A DNA stretch of 52,832 bases from MAG-120531 sp963934855 (GTDB lineage: Bacteria > Bacteroidota > Bacteroidia > Flavobacteriales > Flavobacteriaceae): assembly GCA_963934855.1 (NCBI GenBank), contig CAWWAC010000010.1:1-52832 (forward strand). Reading direction: 5' to 3'. Below are positions 24,860 through 34,320 of the stretch, piece by piece. Each line of letters opens with the position of its first letter. The stretch's first letter is position 1. Both the position numbers and the translations under genes were made by a program. The notes under the pieces were generated by a model. It searched no databases. It was not told where the DNA came from and saw only the letters and a list, made by a program, of their open reading frames with translations.

Positions 24860-26770
24860 ATGAATTACCTATCACAGATTCAAGACCCAGAAGACCTTAG
24901 GGCCTTAGCGCCAGAAGCCTTAACTGCTGTGGTACAGGAACTCAGGGATTTTATTATTCATGCAGTAGCCACCAAGGAGGGACACCTTGGCGCCAGCTTA
25001 GGGGTTGTAGAACTCACCGTAGCCCTTCACTATGTGTTTAATACCCCTCAAGAGCCCCTTATTTGGGATGTGGGACATCAGGCCTATGGACACAAAATAC
25101 TGACAGGCCGCAGAGACCTATTTGAAAGCAACCGCCAATGGGGTGGTATTAGCGGTTTTCCAAGCAGAGAAGAAAGTGTGTATGACCCCTTTGGGGTGGG
25201 TCATTCCTCTACAGGAATATCGGCAGCTTTGGGCATGGCCCTAGCCGCCCTAGAAAAGACAGAGATAACACATATAGTAGTGGTGGGAGACGCCGCCATA
25301 GCCTCTGGAATGGCCCTAGAGGGGTTAAACCACGCAGGAGACACCAAGGCAAACTTGCTGGTCATTCTCAATGACAACCAAATGGGTATAGACCCAGCAG
25401 TAGGAGCCCTTAAAAAACACTTTAACGCGCTTAGCAAAGCATCTGAAAAACTCCAAAATAAACAAGAAAGCGTTTATACAAACAAATTGGCCTATACAAA
25501 CCCCCTAGACCAAGCGTATAGTTTGACTCACAGCGACGCCTTAGAAAACAAAAGCCAAAATATTTTTACAGCCCTTGGTTTTTCCTATACTGGGGTAGTA
25601 GACGGCCATGACCTAGACACTCTTTTAGCCGTATTAAAAACTCTAAAGCAGCAAAAAGGGCCCAGAGTGCTACATATAAAAACAACCAAGGGAAAGGGTT
25701 TGTCCCAGGCAGAAACAGACCAAGTGGGCTATCACGCCCCCGGTAAATTTAATGTAATCACAGGAGAAAGAATGGTAACCCCCGCCAAGGGCCCAGCAAA
25801 ATATCAAGATGTTTTTGGAGCGTCTATACTAGAATTGGCTTATGAATTTCCTGAAATTATGGCCATTACACCCGCCATGCCCACAGGCAGCAGCCTAAAA
25901 TATATGATGGAAATTTTTCCAGAAAGGGCGCTAGATGTAGGTATTGCAGAACAGCACGCCGTCACCCTAGCTGCTGGCATGGCGGCAGCAGCTAAACTGC
26001 CCTATTGCGTTATTTACAGCACTTTTTTACAGCGGGCCTATGACCAACTTATTCATGACGTGGCCTTACAAAACCTCCCCGTAGTATTTTGCATAGACCG
26101 GGCAGGTATAGTAGGACAAGATGGTGCCACCCACCACGGTGTTTTTGATTTGGCCTTTCTACTGCCCATTCCCAATATGGTCATTGCAGCCCCCTCAGAC
26201 GAAGGACAGCTTAGAAACCTGCTATACACAGCCGCAGAGCGGTTCCAAAAAAACCCTAAAAATACAGGCCCCATGGCCATTCGCTACCCACGAGGGGCAG
26301 GTGTTTTAAACAACTGGAAAAAACCCTTTGTTTCTCTACCCATAGGAAAAGGGGTCGTCTTAAAAAAAGGCAATAAAATGGCTATTTTAAGCATCGGACC
26401 CATCAAGCACGAAATCACTGAGGCCCTTCATATAATAGACAAAGACCCCTTACTAGAAACCTCTATTACAGAAGCCTTTGGTCACTTTGATATGATTTTT
26501 GCAAAACCCCTAGACCATGCCTTATTAGACCTTATTAAAGAAAACTATTCCCAAATAGTAACTCTAGAAGACGGCGTAATATCTGGCGGATTTGGCGCCT
26601 CGGTGGCTCAGTACATAGGCGGTACTGGTCAGGGAAACTCCTTAGAAAAAATAACTCATTGGGGGGTGCCAGACGCCTTTATAGGTCATGGCAAACCAGA
26701 AAAACTTTATAAATCCTTAGGCCTAGACGCCCAGAGTTTGGCCCTTAAATTACTCACTTTAATATCCTAA
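24860..26770 (+). CDS. dxs: 1-deoxy-D-xylulose-5-phosphate synthase
   Basis: 636-residue thiamine diphosphate enzyme: pyruvate plus glyceraldehyde 3-phosphate to DXP, the entry of the MEP isoprenoid pathway. Marks: GHLGASLGVVELT near 40, the WDVGHQAYGHKILTGR segment near 74-89, the TPP/Mg region GDAAIASGMALEGLNHAG with NDN near 143-172, and the catalytic Glu in AEQHAVTLAAGMA near 364. Pyrimidine-binding and transketolase C-terminal domains follow in order. GDA replaces the more common GDG. It feeds the prenyl synthase and crtY genes of this window. A TACCTTTA at 24820-24827 is a near-match -7 element. Confidence 0.94.
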   Translation: MNYLSQIQDPEDLRALAPEALTAVVQELRDFIIHAVATKEGHLGASLGVVELTVALHYVFNTPQEPLIWDVGHQAYGHKILTGRRDLFESNRQWGGISGFPSREESVYDPFGVGHSSTGISAALGMALAALEKTEITHIVVVGDAAIASGMALEGLNHAGDTKANLLVILNDNQMGIDPAVGALKKHFNALSKASEKLQNKQESVYTNKLAYTNPLDQAYSLTHSDALENKSQNIFTALGFSYTGVVDGHDLDTLLAVLKTLKQQKGPRVLHIKTTKGKGLSQAETDQVGYHAPGKFNVITGERMVTPAKGPAKYQDVFGASILELAYEFPEIMAITPAMPTGSSLKYMMEIFPERALDVGIAEQHAVTLAAGMAAAAKLPYCVIYSTFLQRAYDQLIHDVALQNLPVVFCIDRAGIVGQDGATHHGVFDLAFLLPIPNMVIAAPSDEGQLRNLLYTAAERFQKNPKNTGPMAIRYPRGAGVLNNWKKPFVSLPIGKGVVLKKGNKMAILSIGPIKHEITEALHIIDKDPLLETSITEAFGHFDMIFAKPLDHALLDLIKENYSQIVTLEDGVISGGFGASVAQYIGGTGQGNSLEKITHWGVPDAFIGHGKPEKLYKSLGLDAQSLALKLLTLIS

Positions 26771-26822
26771 TATTTTTTAAATCCATCACAAAAAAAACCG
26801 ATACTCTTTACAATCAAGATAT

Positions 26823-27971
26823 ATGATTTTAAGACCTTATTTTTCAACACGCTCTCTAACGCTTTTCATAGCCATTATTAGCCTTAGCGCACCCATAAAA
26901 GCACAGCAAACGCAAGACAGTATTCCTCCAGTTGTTTTAGACAGCCTCTTGGAAGTTCAATTAGACAGTACAGATATGGCGGCCATTGCTATGAGAGCCA
27001 TCCAGATAAAAGCGGGAAGTAAAAAAGCAGCTGCTGCTATTAAAAACCACACGAGTAATCTTAAAAAAATAGCGGCCTTACAAGAGCGCCTTAAACGCTT
27101 TAAAATGCCTTCTTTCTGGAAAAAGAAAAATAGGGTAAGCATGAACCTCAACGAGGTAGCCTTTGTGAACTGGAATGCAGGGGGAATCAACTCAATAGCC
27201 GTGCTGACTGCCGCCCGTTTTGAACGTAATTACGCCTTTAGGTACATACAATGGACCAACTCATTAGATTTTAGATTTGGACTCAACGTAAGAGAAGGAG
27301 AAGGCGTCCGTAAAACGGATGACGCCCTTAGGCTCTCCTCTACCTTTGGTTATAGAAGTGACACCATATCCAAATGGTACACCTCTGGTAAATTAAATTT
27401 TAATACCCAATTGGCCAACGGATATAAGTATCCCAATGCAGAGAACCCCATTTCCCGCTTTATGTCTCCAGGCTATCTCTTTTTAGGAGTGGGAACCTCC
27501 TATATAGACGAGGATAAAAAAATAAATTTATACATTTCTCCCCTCACCCAAAAAGCCACCTTTGTATTAGATAGAAACTTGGCTAATCAAGGCGCCTTTG
27601 GTGTTCAAAAAGCGGTCTTAGATGAAAATGGACAGGTACTCTCTGCAGGGAAAAACACTTTTATGGAACTTGGTTTTCTAGTGACCCATAGCTGGGAAAA
27701 AGAAGTGTTCGAAAACGTGAATATGCAGAGCAGGTTAAGTCTCTACTCAGACTATCTAAACAGCTTTGGAAATATAGACATAGACTGGGAATTGAATTTT
27801 AACCTCAAAGTAAACCAGTTTATCTCTGCCAACATTGGGACCCACCTCATCTATGACGATGATATAAAGTTTGACCCACAAAGGGCCGCCAACGGAACTA
27901 TTATTAGTGAAGGTATTCCCAAAACCCAATTTAAACAGCTGCTTGGGTTGGGGGTCGTTTATGAGTTCTAA
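26823..27971 (+). CDS. DUF3078 outer-membrane protein
   Basis: 382 residues with a signal peptide ending IKAQQ, a helical, Lys-rich stretch at about 55-100 and then a beta-rich part with the DUF3078 hallmark FVNWNAGGINSIAVLTAARF near 116-135. It ends with a strand VVYEF whose terminal Phe is typical of outer-membrane barrels. Its function is unknown. The gene follows dxs by 52 nt and precedes convergent dgt by 20 nt; I recall this dxs-DUF3078-dgt order from other flavobacteria. Confidence 0.8.
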   Translation: MILRPYFSTRSLTLFIAIISLSAPIKAQQTQDSIPPVVLDSLLEVQLDSTDMAAIAMRAIQIKAGSKKAAAAIKNHTSNLKKIAALQERLKRFKMPSFWKKKNRVSMNLNEVAFVNWNAGGINSIAVLTAARFERNYAFRYIQWTNSLDFRFGLNVREGEGVRKTDDALRLSSTFGYRSDTISKWYTSGKLNFNTQLANGYKYPNAENPISRFMSPGYLFLGVGTSYIDEDKKINLYISPLTQKATFVLDRNLANQGAFGVQKAVLDENGQVLSAGKNTFMELGFLVTHSWEKEVFENVNMQSRLSLYSDYLNSFGNIDIDWELNFNLKVNQFISANIGTHLIYDDDIKFDPQRAANGTIISEGIPKTQFKQLLGLGVVYEF

Positions 27972-27991
27972 AAGTGCCTATTCATCACACT

Positions 27992-29332
27992 CTAAAGCAT
28001 TTTGCCACTTATTTTATTGTGTAGGTGTACAGCAGCCCTGTCTGAAAGGCTGGCTACATAGGTAGCACTAGCAAGCAGCAGGCTGTAAGTGTCTAAATTG
28101 GGGGGCTGGTGTATGGCAGGTACCAATTTTAATATCAGGCGGTCATAGGCCGTGAGGTTTTCTTGAGCTTGGTTTATAAATGCCGTAGCAACAACCCCCA
28201 ATAAATCTGCAATAATTTTATACCCTGCTACTTCCTTTTCTAATACTTCTGCTGCTTGGTATACCTTTTGTACAGAGAGGCTAATAATGTCTTCTATCTG
28301 TGCCTTGTATTGGCTTTTTTCTAAGAGAGCACAGTCAAAGGTACCTGCAAGAATTTCTGCCTCGTAGGCCATAAAGACCTTTGCGGCATCTGTAATGAGC
28401 GTATTAATAGCCAAGGCTCTTAAATAGCTTAAGCGGTCTTCCATATGCACCATAGCGTGGTAAGTCTTGCTGTTAATGCTGTCCTTCACTAGTTTAATTA
28501 GATATTCTAAGGCGTAGTCCTCAGAGATAAGACCCAGATTAATCCCGTCTTCAAAATCTATAATGGTGTAACAGATGTCATCTGCAGCCTCTACTAAAAA
28601 GGCGAGCGGGTGGCGGGCAAAAGACATACCAGCCCCACCTCTAGAGGGCAATCCTAGCACCGTTGCCAAGTCTGAATAAAGTGCTTTTTGAGACTGAAAA
28701 AAGCCATATTTTTTATCTGCAATATGCTGGCTAGGTTTTTTAGGCAGCGCCTCTTTTGGATACTTAGTAAAAGCGCCCAGGGTGGCATAAGAAAGTCTAA
28801 GCCCTCCAGGGACTCCCTCTCTACTAGCGTTAAGCAGTCTAAAGCCATTGGCATTCCCTTCAAAATCTACCAACTCTTGGCGTTGCACCTCAGAGAGATC
28901 TGCCGCATAAGCAGCCCCTAAGCCACTGGTAAAAAAAGCGCCAATGGCCTTTTCACCAGAATGCCCAAAAGGGGGGTTTCCAATGTCATGTGCCAAGGCC
29001 GCAGCGGCCACAATGGCTCCAAAATCTGTAGCTTGGTACCCGTGAGTAGCTGACAATTCTGAATGTTTTTCTAAGACTTGTCCCCCCACCATCCTGCCCA
29101 GACTGCGCCCCACTACTGACACCTCTAAAGAATGCGTAAGGCGGGTATGAACAAAGTCTGTATTGGAAAGAGGGATTACCTGGGTTTTGTCTTGAAGGCT
29201 TCTAAAGGCAGAAGAAAATAAAATTCTGTCATAATCTACCTCAAAACCCAAACGGGTATTGTCTTGTTCTATTCTAAGTCTTTTGCTAAGATCGCCTTGG
29301 CGTTTAAGAGAAAGGAGTTGTTCCCACTGCAT
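27992..29332 (-). CDS. dgt: dGTP triphosphohydrolase (HD domain)
   Basis: 446-residue HD-superfamily hydrolase that releases triphosphate from dGTP or related dNTPs. The HD metal site is seen in THSLEVSVVGRSLG (His67) and AHDIGNPPFGHSGE (His115, Asp116). The N terminus, DYDRILFSSAFRSLQDKTQV, is typical of the dNTPase family. I use the ATG at 29332; a TTG two codons before is a possible but less likely start. It follows nadD by 37 nt in the same direction, with a near-match -7 element (TATCTTGG) between. Confidence 0.93.
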   Translation of the reverse strand: MQWEQLLSLKRQGDLSKRLRIEQDNTRLGFEVDYDRILFSSAFRSLQDKTQVIPLSNTDFVHTRLTHSLEVSVVGRSLGRMVGGQVLEKHSELSATHGYQATDFGAIVAAAALAHDIGNPPFGHSGEKAIGAFFTSGLGAAYAADLSEVQRQELVDFEGNANGFRLLNASREGVPGGLRLSYATLGAFTKYPKEALPKKPSQHIADKKYGFFQSQKALYSDLATVLGLPSRGGAGMSFARHPLAFLVEAADDICYTIIDFEDGINLGLISEDYALEYLIKLVKDSINSKTYHAMVHMEDRLSYLRALAINTLITDAAKVFMAYEAEILAGTFDCALLEKSQYKAQIEDIISLSVQKVYQAAEVLEKEVAGYKIIADLLGVVATAFINQAQENLTAYDRLILKLVPAIHQPPNLDTYSLLLASATYVASLSDRAAVHLHNKISGKML

Positions 29333-29369
29333 GTTCAAGTAATTTTAAGTCCAAGATACTATTTCTGAC

Positions 29370-29975
29370 CTACCTATAAAAATTCATCTCATCCATATAT
29401 TTCCATACGGCAGGGGGCAGGAACGGGCGTACATTCTTGCCAGCCTTTTGGGCCTTTCTAATATAGGAGGCAGAAATTTCTACCACAGGAGCTTCTAAGT
29501 AAATAATGTTTGGATGCTTGGCAAATGTGTCATGGGCAGCCACTTTGGTATTTGAAACGTCTTGGCTAGATAAGACCCTGGGGTACACATATATTTTATG
29601 CTGTGCCAACAAATTTTCATAGTGGTGCCACTTGTGAAAATACCGCAGATTGTCTGCGCCCATAATGAGAGAGAATTCTAAAGTGGGGTGCTGCTCCATC
29701 AGGTGTGCCATAGTGATAGCGGTGTACTGGGGTGCTGGCAAATCAAACTCTACGCTAGAAGATTTTAGTTTTGGATAGTCTTCTATGGCTTCCTTTACTA
29801 AGGCCCATCTGTGGTGGTTGTCTAAAAGGCGTTTGTTTTGTTTAAAAGGACTCTGAGGCGTAATCACAAACCAAACTTCTTCTAGCGCTGTCTCTTCTGT
29901 GAGGTAATTGGCCAGAATGAGATGTCCTATATGTACAGGATTAAAGCTTCCAAAAAAAAGGCCTACTTGTTTCAT
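29370..29975 (-). CDS. nadD: Nicotinate-nucleotide adenylyltransferase
   Basis: 201-residue nucleotidyltransferase of NAD synthesis: nicotinate mononucleotide plus ATP to deamido-NAD. The fingerprint GSFNPVHIGH (9-18) and the second motif ISASYIR near 170-176 are both present. It is the third gene of the yicC-gmk-nadD group, a common flavobacterial arrangement, and lies 51 nt after gmk. Confidence 0.94.
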   Translation of the reverse strand: MKQVGLFFGSFNPVHIGHLILANYLTEETALEEVWFVITPQSPFKQNKRLLDNHHRWALVKEAIEDYPKLKSSSVEFDLPAPQYTAITMAHLMEQHPTLEFSLIMGADNLRYFHKWHHYENLLAQHKIYVYPRVLSSQDVSNTKVAAHDTFAKHPNIIYLEAPVVEISASYIRKAQKAGKNVRPFLPPAVWKYMDEMNFYR

Positions 29976-30026
29976 TGTTGTATTAATATTGAGCGCATTC
30001 TAGACATTTACTGACTTTTTATGGTA

Positions 30027-30617
30027 TTACTCAGTAGCAGTTGGGGGTGCATTCACATAGTCTTCCACTAGTCTCTCAGCCTTTAGCAGCGCCACATCTA
30101 AGTCATAATTTTTAATAATGACATCGAATTGTGGAGCAGTAGCCAATTCTACAGAAGCTTTGGCAATGCGCATATTAATCTTATCGTCTGTTTCTGTACT
30201 GCGCTTTTTAAGTCTAATTTTTAACTCATCTATACTTGGAGGCTTTACAAAGACCGCCAGGGTTTGATTGGGGAATTTCTTTTTAATCCTGAGCCCTCCT
30301 GCTACATCGATATCAAAAATGACATTTTTCCCCTCTGACCACAAACGGGCTACCTCAGATTTTAGGGTGCCGTAAAAATTATCTCTATAGACTTCTTCCC
30401 ACTCTAAAAAGTCTTCATTTTTAATGTGCTGCTTAAATTCAGACACAGACATAAAATAATAGTGTTCTCCCTGTTTTTCTTTCCCCCTTCTGGGCCTAGA
30501 AGTGGCAGAGACAGAAAAGGCAAGGTTTAATATGGGCTTTCCTAGCAAATGGCGAACAATAGTGGTTTTACCGCTGCCAGAGGGAGCAGAGAATATAATG
30601 AGTTTGCCAGATTCCAT
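30027..30617 (-). CDS. gmk: Guanylate kinase
   Basis: 196-residue enzyme phosphorylating GMP to GDP. The P-loop APSGSGKTT is at 11-19, the GMP-binding segment SATSRPRRGKEKQGEHYYF at about 37-55, and DIDVAGG in the middle. Its ATG overlaps the yicC stop codon by one base (TAATG), a sign of coupled translation. The product feeds GTP and dGTP pools; dgt is nearby. Confidence 0.96.
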   Translation of the reverse strand: MESGKLIIFSAPSGSGKTTIVRHLLGKPILNLAFSVSATSRPRRGKEKQGEHYYFMSVSEFKQHIKNEDFLEWEEVYRDNFYGTLKSEVARLWSEGKNVIFDIDVAGGLRIKKKFPNQTLAVFVKPPSIDELKIRLKKRSTETDDKINMRIAKASVELATAPQFDVIIKNYDLDVALLKAERLVEDYVNAPPTATE

Positions 30618-31474
30618 TAGAGTGCGTTTAAGAGTTGTTCTTTTATTTTTTCTAGTTCATCTTTCATCTGCACCACCAATTGTTGCATAGGGGCATGGTT
30701 GGCCTTAGACCCAAGTGTATTAATTTCTCTGCCAATTTCTTGGGCTATAAAGCCTAGTTTTTTTCCTTGGCTATCTGGGGCCCCAAGAGTCTCGTTAAAG
30801 TAATGTAAATGCCCTGCTAAGCGCACTTTTTCTTCTGTAATATCATATTTTTCAATATAATAAATGAGCTCCTGCTCCAAGCGGTTCTGGTCTATAGGCG
30901 TTGTAATATCTGAGAGTGCTTTTTCTAAACGGGGTTTAATACCCGCCATTCTAGCACCGTCCATATCCAACACCTGAACCAGTAGGCGCTCTATATTTCC
31001 AATACGCAGGGTAAATTCAGTAGCCAAAAGAGCCCCTTCTGCTATGCGGCTTAGGTCCATAACAGCCAAAGTGTCTGCTAATAAATTTTCAATAACTGCT
31101 AACTCGTTGGGGTCTATATCATCTCTTTGAACAGAAAGGGTGTCTGGTAGTTTTAAAGCCAAAGCCATAAGGGCCGCATCTGGTGCAGCGGCTATCCCTT
31201 TTAGTTGTTCCATATAGGCGGCTACTACAGCGGTATTAATAGTAGCCGCAGCAGCGGCTCCTGTTTGCTCTATAAAGAGTCCAAAATCTATCTTGCCTCT
31301 TTCTAGGACTGCCGACACTTTTTTACGGAAAGGCAGTTCCTGTTCTCTATAGGCACTAGGGATACGGACATTTAAATCCAAGCCTTTAGAGTTCAAAGAC
31401 TTGATTTCCATATTAATTTTTTTATCTGAAAGTTGTATGCTTAACTTCCCATAACCGGTCATAGACTTAATCAT
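30617..31474 (-). CDS. yicC: YicC-family endoribonuclease
   Basis: 285 residues. The N terminus MIKSMTGYGK and the conserved C-terminal part (EKVRLAGHLHYFNETL, GKKLGFIAQEIGREINTLGSKA) identify the YicC/DUF1732 family, members of which are RNases acting on small RNAs and mRNAs. I use the ATG at 31474; a TTG two codons upstream is unlikely. It starts the yicC-gmk-nadD unit, 33 nt after the preceding DUF1080 gene in the same direction, so partial read-through from the sugar cluster is possible. Confidence 0.92.
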   Translation of the reverse strand: MIKSMTGYGKLSIQLSDKKINMEIKSLNSKGLDLNVRIPSAYREQELPFRKKVSAVLERGKIDFGLFIEQTGAAAAATINTAVVAAYMEQLKGIAAAPDAALMALALKLPDTLSVQRDDIDPNELAVIENLLADTLAVMDLSRIAEGALLATEFTLRIGNIERLLVQVLDMDGARMAGIKPRLEKALSDITTPIDQNRLEQELIYYIEKYDITEEKVRLAGHLHYFNETLGAPDSQGKKLGFIAQEIGREINTLGSKANHAPMQQLVVQMKDELEKIKEQLLNAL

Positions 31475-31507
31475 ATTCAAACTTTAAGCCACTAAGGTAA
31501 GGATTCG

Positions 31508-32338
31508 TTATAAAACAGAGTCTAGTTTTCTAAGCCAGATATTTCTAAAACGCACCCTAGAATTATCTCCATGGTCTTGCAGGGAGAACGGCGCCTCACT
31601 ATGGGCCACATTTTTAGGCCAACCAATGTACTCTATAGTGCCTTCAATAGTCACGTGGTCCTGAATAAGCACCCCATTGTGAAAGACCGTTAAGGTACCA
31701 GACTTTGTTTTCTGGCCTGCGGCGTTAAACTCTGGTGCATGAAAAACTATATCATAGGCATTCCACTCCCCTGTGGGTGCAGAAGCCATAGCCAAAGGTA
31801 CTTTTTGCTTGTACAGAGCACCCACCTGCCCATTTACATAGGTAGGGTTGTCATTGTTGTCTAATATTTGTACCTCATAACGCTGCTGAATAAAAACACC
31901 AGAGTTAGACCTGCTTTGGTTTTCTCCCTTTACCTCATAAGGCGATGCCCATTCTAAATGCAACTGCACACTACCAAAATTTTCCTTGGTTTGTAAATTT
32001 CCTGTGCGGTTGGCTACCGTCATACTCCCGTCATCATTAATAGTCCATTTGGCTGCAGTAGAATCTTGTGCCATATAAAAAGCGTCTAAATGAGTGCCGT
32101 CAAAAAGTACCACGGCGTCTGATGGGGCTGAAGAAAAACCGGCAGCACCCACTCCAGGGCTTACCACAGGAGGTATTGGCTCATATATTTCTGTAGCCTC
32201 AGGCCTAGTAGGCTCTACGCCCTCTCTTACTATTTCCGGAACAATTCCTGTGGTTTCTGGACAGGGTACTGGCGCCGTCTGGCAGGCCATAAAGCCAGCC
32301 AAAAGACCCATGCTTAAATATGCTTGATATAATTTCAT
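31508..32338 (-). CDS. DUF1080 (3-keto-glycoside lyase/hydrolase-like) lipoprotein, type A
   Basis: 276 residues. A lipoprotein signal ends GFMAC (Cys19), then a Pro/Glu-rich linker of some 45 residues leads to a concanavalin-like DUF1080 domain: VVLFDGTHLDAF, VQLHLEWASP, SRSNSGVFIQQRYEVQILDN, GEWNAYDIVFHAP and the terminal PFSLQDHGDNSRVRFRNIWLR. PF06439 proteins are annotated as 3-keto-disaccharide hydrolases; characterised members cleave C3-oxidised glycosides by elimination or hydration. It differs clearly from the second DUF1080 protein upstream (different insertions and linker), so the two may do separate steps. It is the last gene of the minus-strand sugar cluster. Confidence 0.85.
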   Translation of the reverse strand: MKLYQAYLSMGLLAGFMACQTAPVPCPETTGIVPEIVREGVEPTRPEATEIYEPIPPVVSPGVGAAGFSSAPSDAVVLFDGTHLDAFYMAQDSTAAKWTINDDGSMTVANRTGNLQTKENFGSVQLHLEWASPYEVKGENQSRSNSGVFIQQRYEVQILDNNDNPTYVNGQVGALYKQKVPLAMASAPTGEWNAYDIVFHAPEFNAAGQKTKSGTLTVFHNGVLIQDHVTIEGTIEYIGWPKNVAHSEAPFSLQDHGDNSRVRFRNIWLRKLDSVL

Positions 32339-32439
32339 GTCTTTGATTTTAATGTGGTGGTATTATTATATATCCCTAAACTAGGTTTTTAAACAGCAAT
32401 AAAAGAGCTTATTAACAAACCTCTTAAGGAGCGTTTTTA

Positions 32440-33186
32440 TTAAAGTGGTCTCACTTTAATATTCCTAAAGGCCACTTCATTACCGTGGTCCTGAAGGCCT
32501 AATTTACCATTCCAAGTAGTCCCAAAAGACTCCCAATCCGCAAATTTAGATTTGGCTTTCATAGCGTCCCAATCTGGTCCATGCACCGGAAAACGGGTTA
32601 CCTCTGTCCCATTTAGCAACACAAAGCCTTCATTGGTCTTGTGGTTCACATGAATAATAAAGTGGTTCCATTCCCCTGCAGGGTTTGGCTCTGAAGTGGG
32701 CGCAATCATGTCATATAAAGATCCCGCTTTATGGGTCCCTGCTCCTACAAAAGAATCTGGGTGACGCTCATTGTCTAAAACCTGTATTTCTGGTCCAGAC
32801 AAATAAGGCTCAGAAAGCTTAGGGTCTTCTACCACACCCCAGAAAATTCCTGAATTGGCTCCTTCACTTACACGCCATTCAATAGAGAGTTCAAAGTTTT
32901 CATAGGTCTGATCTGTTACAATGTTTAAATTTTCACCCTCCATTTTTTCACGGGGCTTATAAACCATAGCGCCTTCTTCTATCTGCCAAGCATTGGGCAC
33001 TTCATTTCCGTTATAAGCATGCCAACCGCTAAAATCTTTGCCGTTAAAAAGATCAGTCCACTGCTGTGAGTCTTCCATTTCCATGCTTATGGTCGTGTTT
33101 TCTGAGGTAGTGTCTGCTTCTTTAGGCGCATTCTTGCATGCTCCTATGCTTACACTTAGAGCCAAAAGGCCGATAATTTTTTTCAT
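32440..33186 (-). CDS. DUF1080 (3-keto-glycoside lyase/hydrolase-like) lipoprotein, type B
   Basis: 248 residues with a lipoprotein signal ending SIGAC (Cys17) and a DUF1080 beta-sandwich directly after a short linker: WTDLFNGKDFSGWHAYNG, FELSIEWRVSEGANSGIFWGV, PEIQVLDNERHPD, KAGSLYDMIAP, NHFIIHVNHKTNEGFVLLNG and the end KLGLQDHGNEVAFRNIKVRPL. The domain is the classical form of PF06439. It is expected at the membrane surface, in the periplasm or exposed outside, acting on 3-keto sugars made by the GMC dehydrogenase across the divergent promoter. Confidence 0.87.
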   Translation of the reverse strand: MKKIIGLLALSVSIGACKNAPKEADTTSENTTISMEMEDSQQWTDLFNGKDFSGWHAYNGNEVPNAWQIEEGAMVYKPREKMEGENLNIVTDQTYENFELSIEWRVSEGANSGIFWGVVEDPKLSEPYLSGPEIQVLDNERHPDSFVGAGTHKAGSLYDMIAPTSEPNPAGEWNHFIIHVNHKTNEGFVLLNGTEVTRFPVHGPDWDAMKAKSKFADWESFGTTWNGKLGLQDHGNEVAFRNIKVRPL

Positions 33187-33235
33187 GATGTCTGTTTTAA
33201 AATGGTTGTTTTAAATGGTTGTTTTTCTGCGTATT

Positions 33236-34291
33236 TTAAAGTCCTAATATTTTTTTAAGTTGGGCTTGGTCTGTATCCTTCCCTGCAAAATCATCAAAAG
33301 TTTTTTGAGTGGCCTCTATTATGTGGTCTTGTATAAACTTAGCGCCTTCTCTGGCTCCCTGTTCTGGTGATTTTATCACACACTCCCATTCCATGACCGC
33401 CCAAACATCGCAACCGTATTGAGTGAGCTTAGAAAAAATAGTCTTAAAGTCTATTTGGCCGTCTCCTAGTGAGCGGTATCTGCCCGCTCGGTCCTGCCAG
33501 TCATTATAGCCTCCAAAAGCACCTTTTTTCCCTGTAGGATTAAATTCAGAATCTTTTACGTGAAAGGCCTTAATAAATTCATGATAATGGTCTATGTAGG
33601 CAATGTAGTCTAGTTGCTGTAATACAAAATGGCTGGGGTCATATAGAATATTGACCCTTTTGTGATTTCCAGTAGCCGCTAAGAAACGTTCAAACGTGTC
33701 TCCGTCATGCAAGTCTTCTCCTGGGTGTATTTCATAACAAATGTCTACGCCCTGGGCGTCAAAATGGTTTAGAATAGGCAACCAGCGCTTGGCTAGCTCT
33801 TCAAAACCCATTGCTACCAGACCCTTTGGCCTTTGTGGCCACGGGTGCATGGTGTGCCAAAGCAGTGCCCCAGAAAAAGTGGCATGTGCCGTGAGGCCTA
33901 AATGCTTAGAGGCCGTGGCGGCTTTTTTAACGGTTTCTATTGCCCAAGCAGTTCTCGCTGCTGGTTTCCCATGTAAATGTGGGGGCGCAAAAGCGTCAAA
34001 CATGCTGTCATATGCTGGGTTTACCGCTACCAACTGTCCTTGTAAATGGGTAGATAGTTCCGTGATTTCTAAGCCATAGGAATTAATAGTGCCTTTGAGC
34101 TGGTCACAGTAATCTTTAGAGGTGGCGGCAGTATCTAAGTCTATTAAAAAAGGTTCCCAAGTGGGAATTTGTATGCCTTTATACCCTAAATCAGCGGCCC
34201 ATTTACACATGCCCTCTAGGCTGTTAAAGGGTGCTTTTTTATCTACAAACTGGGCCAAAAACACCGCAGGTCCTTTAATAGTTTTCATCAT
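33236..34291 (-). CDS. Cytoplasmic sugar phosphate isomerase/epimerase (TIM barrel)
   Basis: 351 residues of the AP-endonuclease-2 / xylose-isomerase-like fold. Expected metal ligands are visible in order: CYEIHPGED, ILYDPSHF, AFHVKDSEF and VMEWEC. No signal peptide is present, so it works in the cytoplasm, unlike the second TIM-barrel gene of this cluster. Two adjacent ATGs at 34291 and 34288 can serve; a longer frame starting at a TTG would overlap the upstream gene. Related enzymes isomerise or eliminate keto sugars. Here it may act on a 3-keto or 2-hydroxy-glucal intermediate. Confidence 0.83.
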   Translation of the reverse strand: MMKTIKGPAVFLAQFVDKKAPFNSLEGMCKWAADLGYKGIQIPTWEPFLIDLDTAATSKDYCDQLKGTINSYGLEITELSTHLQGQLVAVNPAYDSMFDAFAPPHLHGKPAARTAWAIETVKKAATASKHLGLTAHATFSGALLWHTMHPWPQRPKGLVAMGFEELAKRWLPILNHFDAQGVDICYEIHPGEDLHDGDTFERFLAATGNHKRVNILYDPSHFVLQQLDYIAYIDHYHEFIKAFHVKDSEFNPTGKKGAFGGYNDWQDRAGRYRSLGDGQIDFKTIFSKLTQYGCDVWAVMEWECVIKSPEQGAREGAKFIQDHIIEATQKTFDDFAGKDTDQAQLKKILGL

Positions 34292-34320
34292 GTTATTTTT
34301 ATACAAGGCAGCTGCCTTTT

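Noticed and set aside
24861..26770. dxs possibly damaged because GDA replaces GDG in the cofactor motif
   Set aside because: The rest of the motif (Asn in NDN, catalytic Glu, all three domains) is intact and length is normal; the change looks like a lineage variant.
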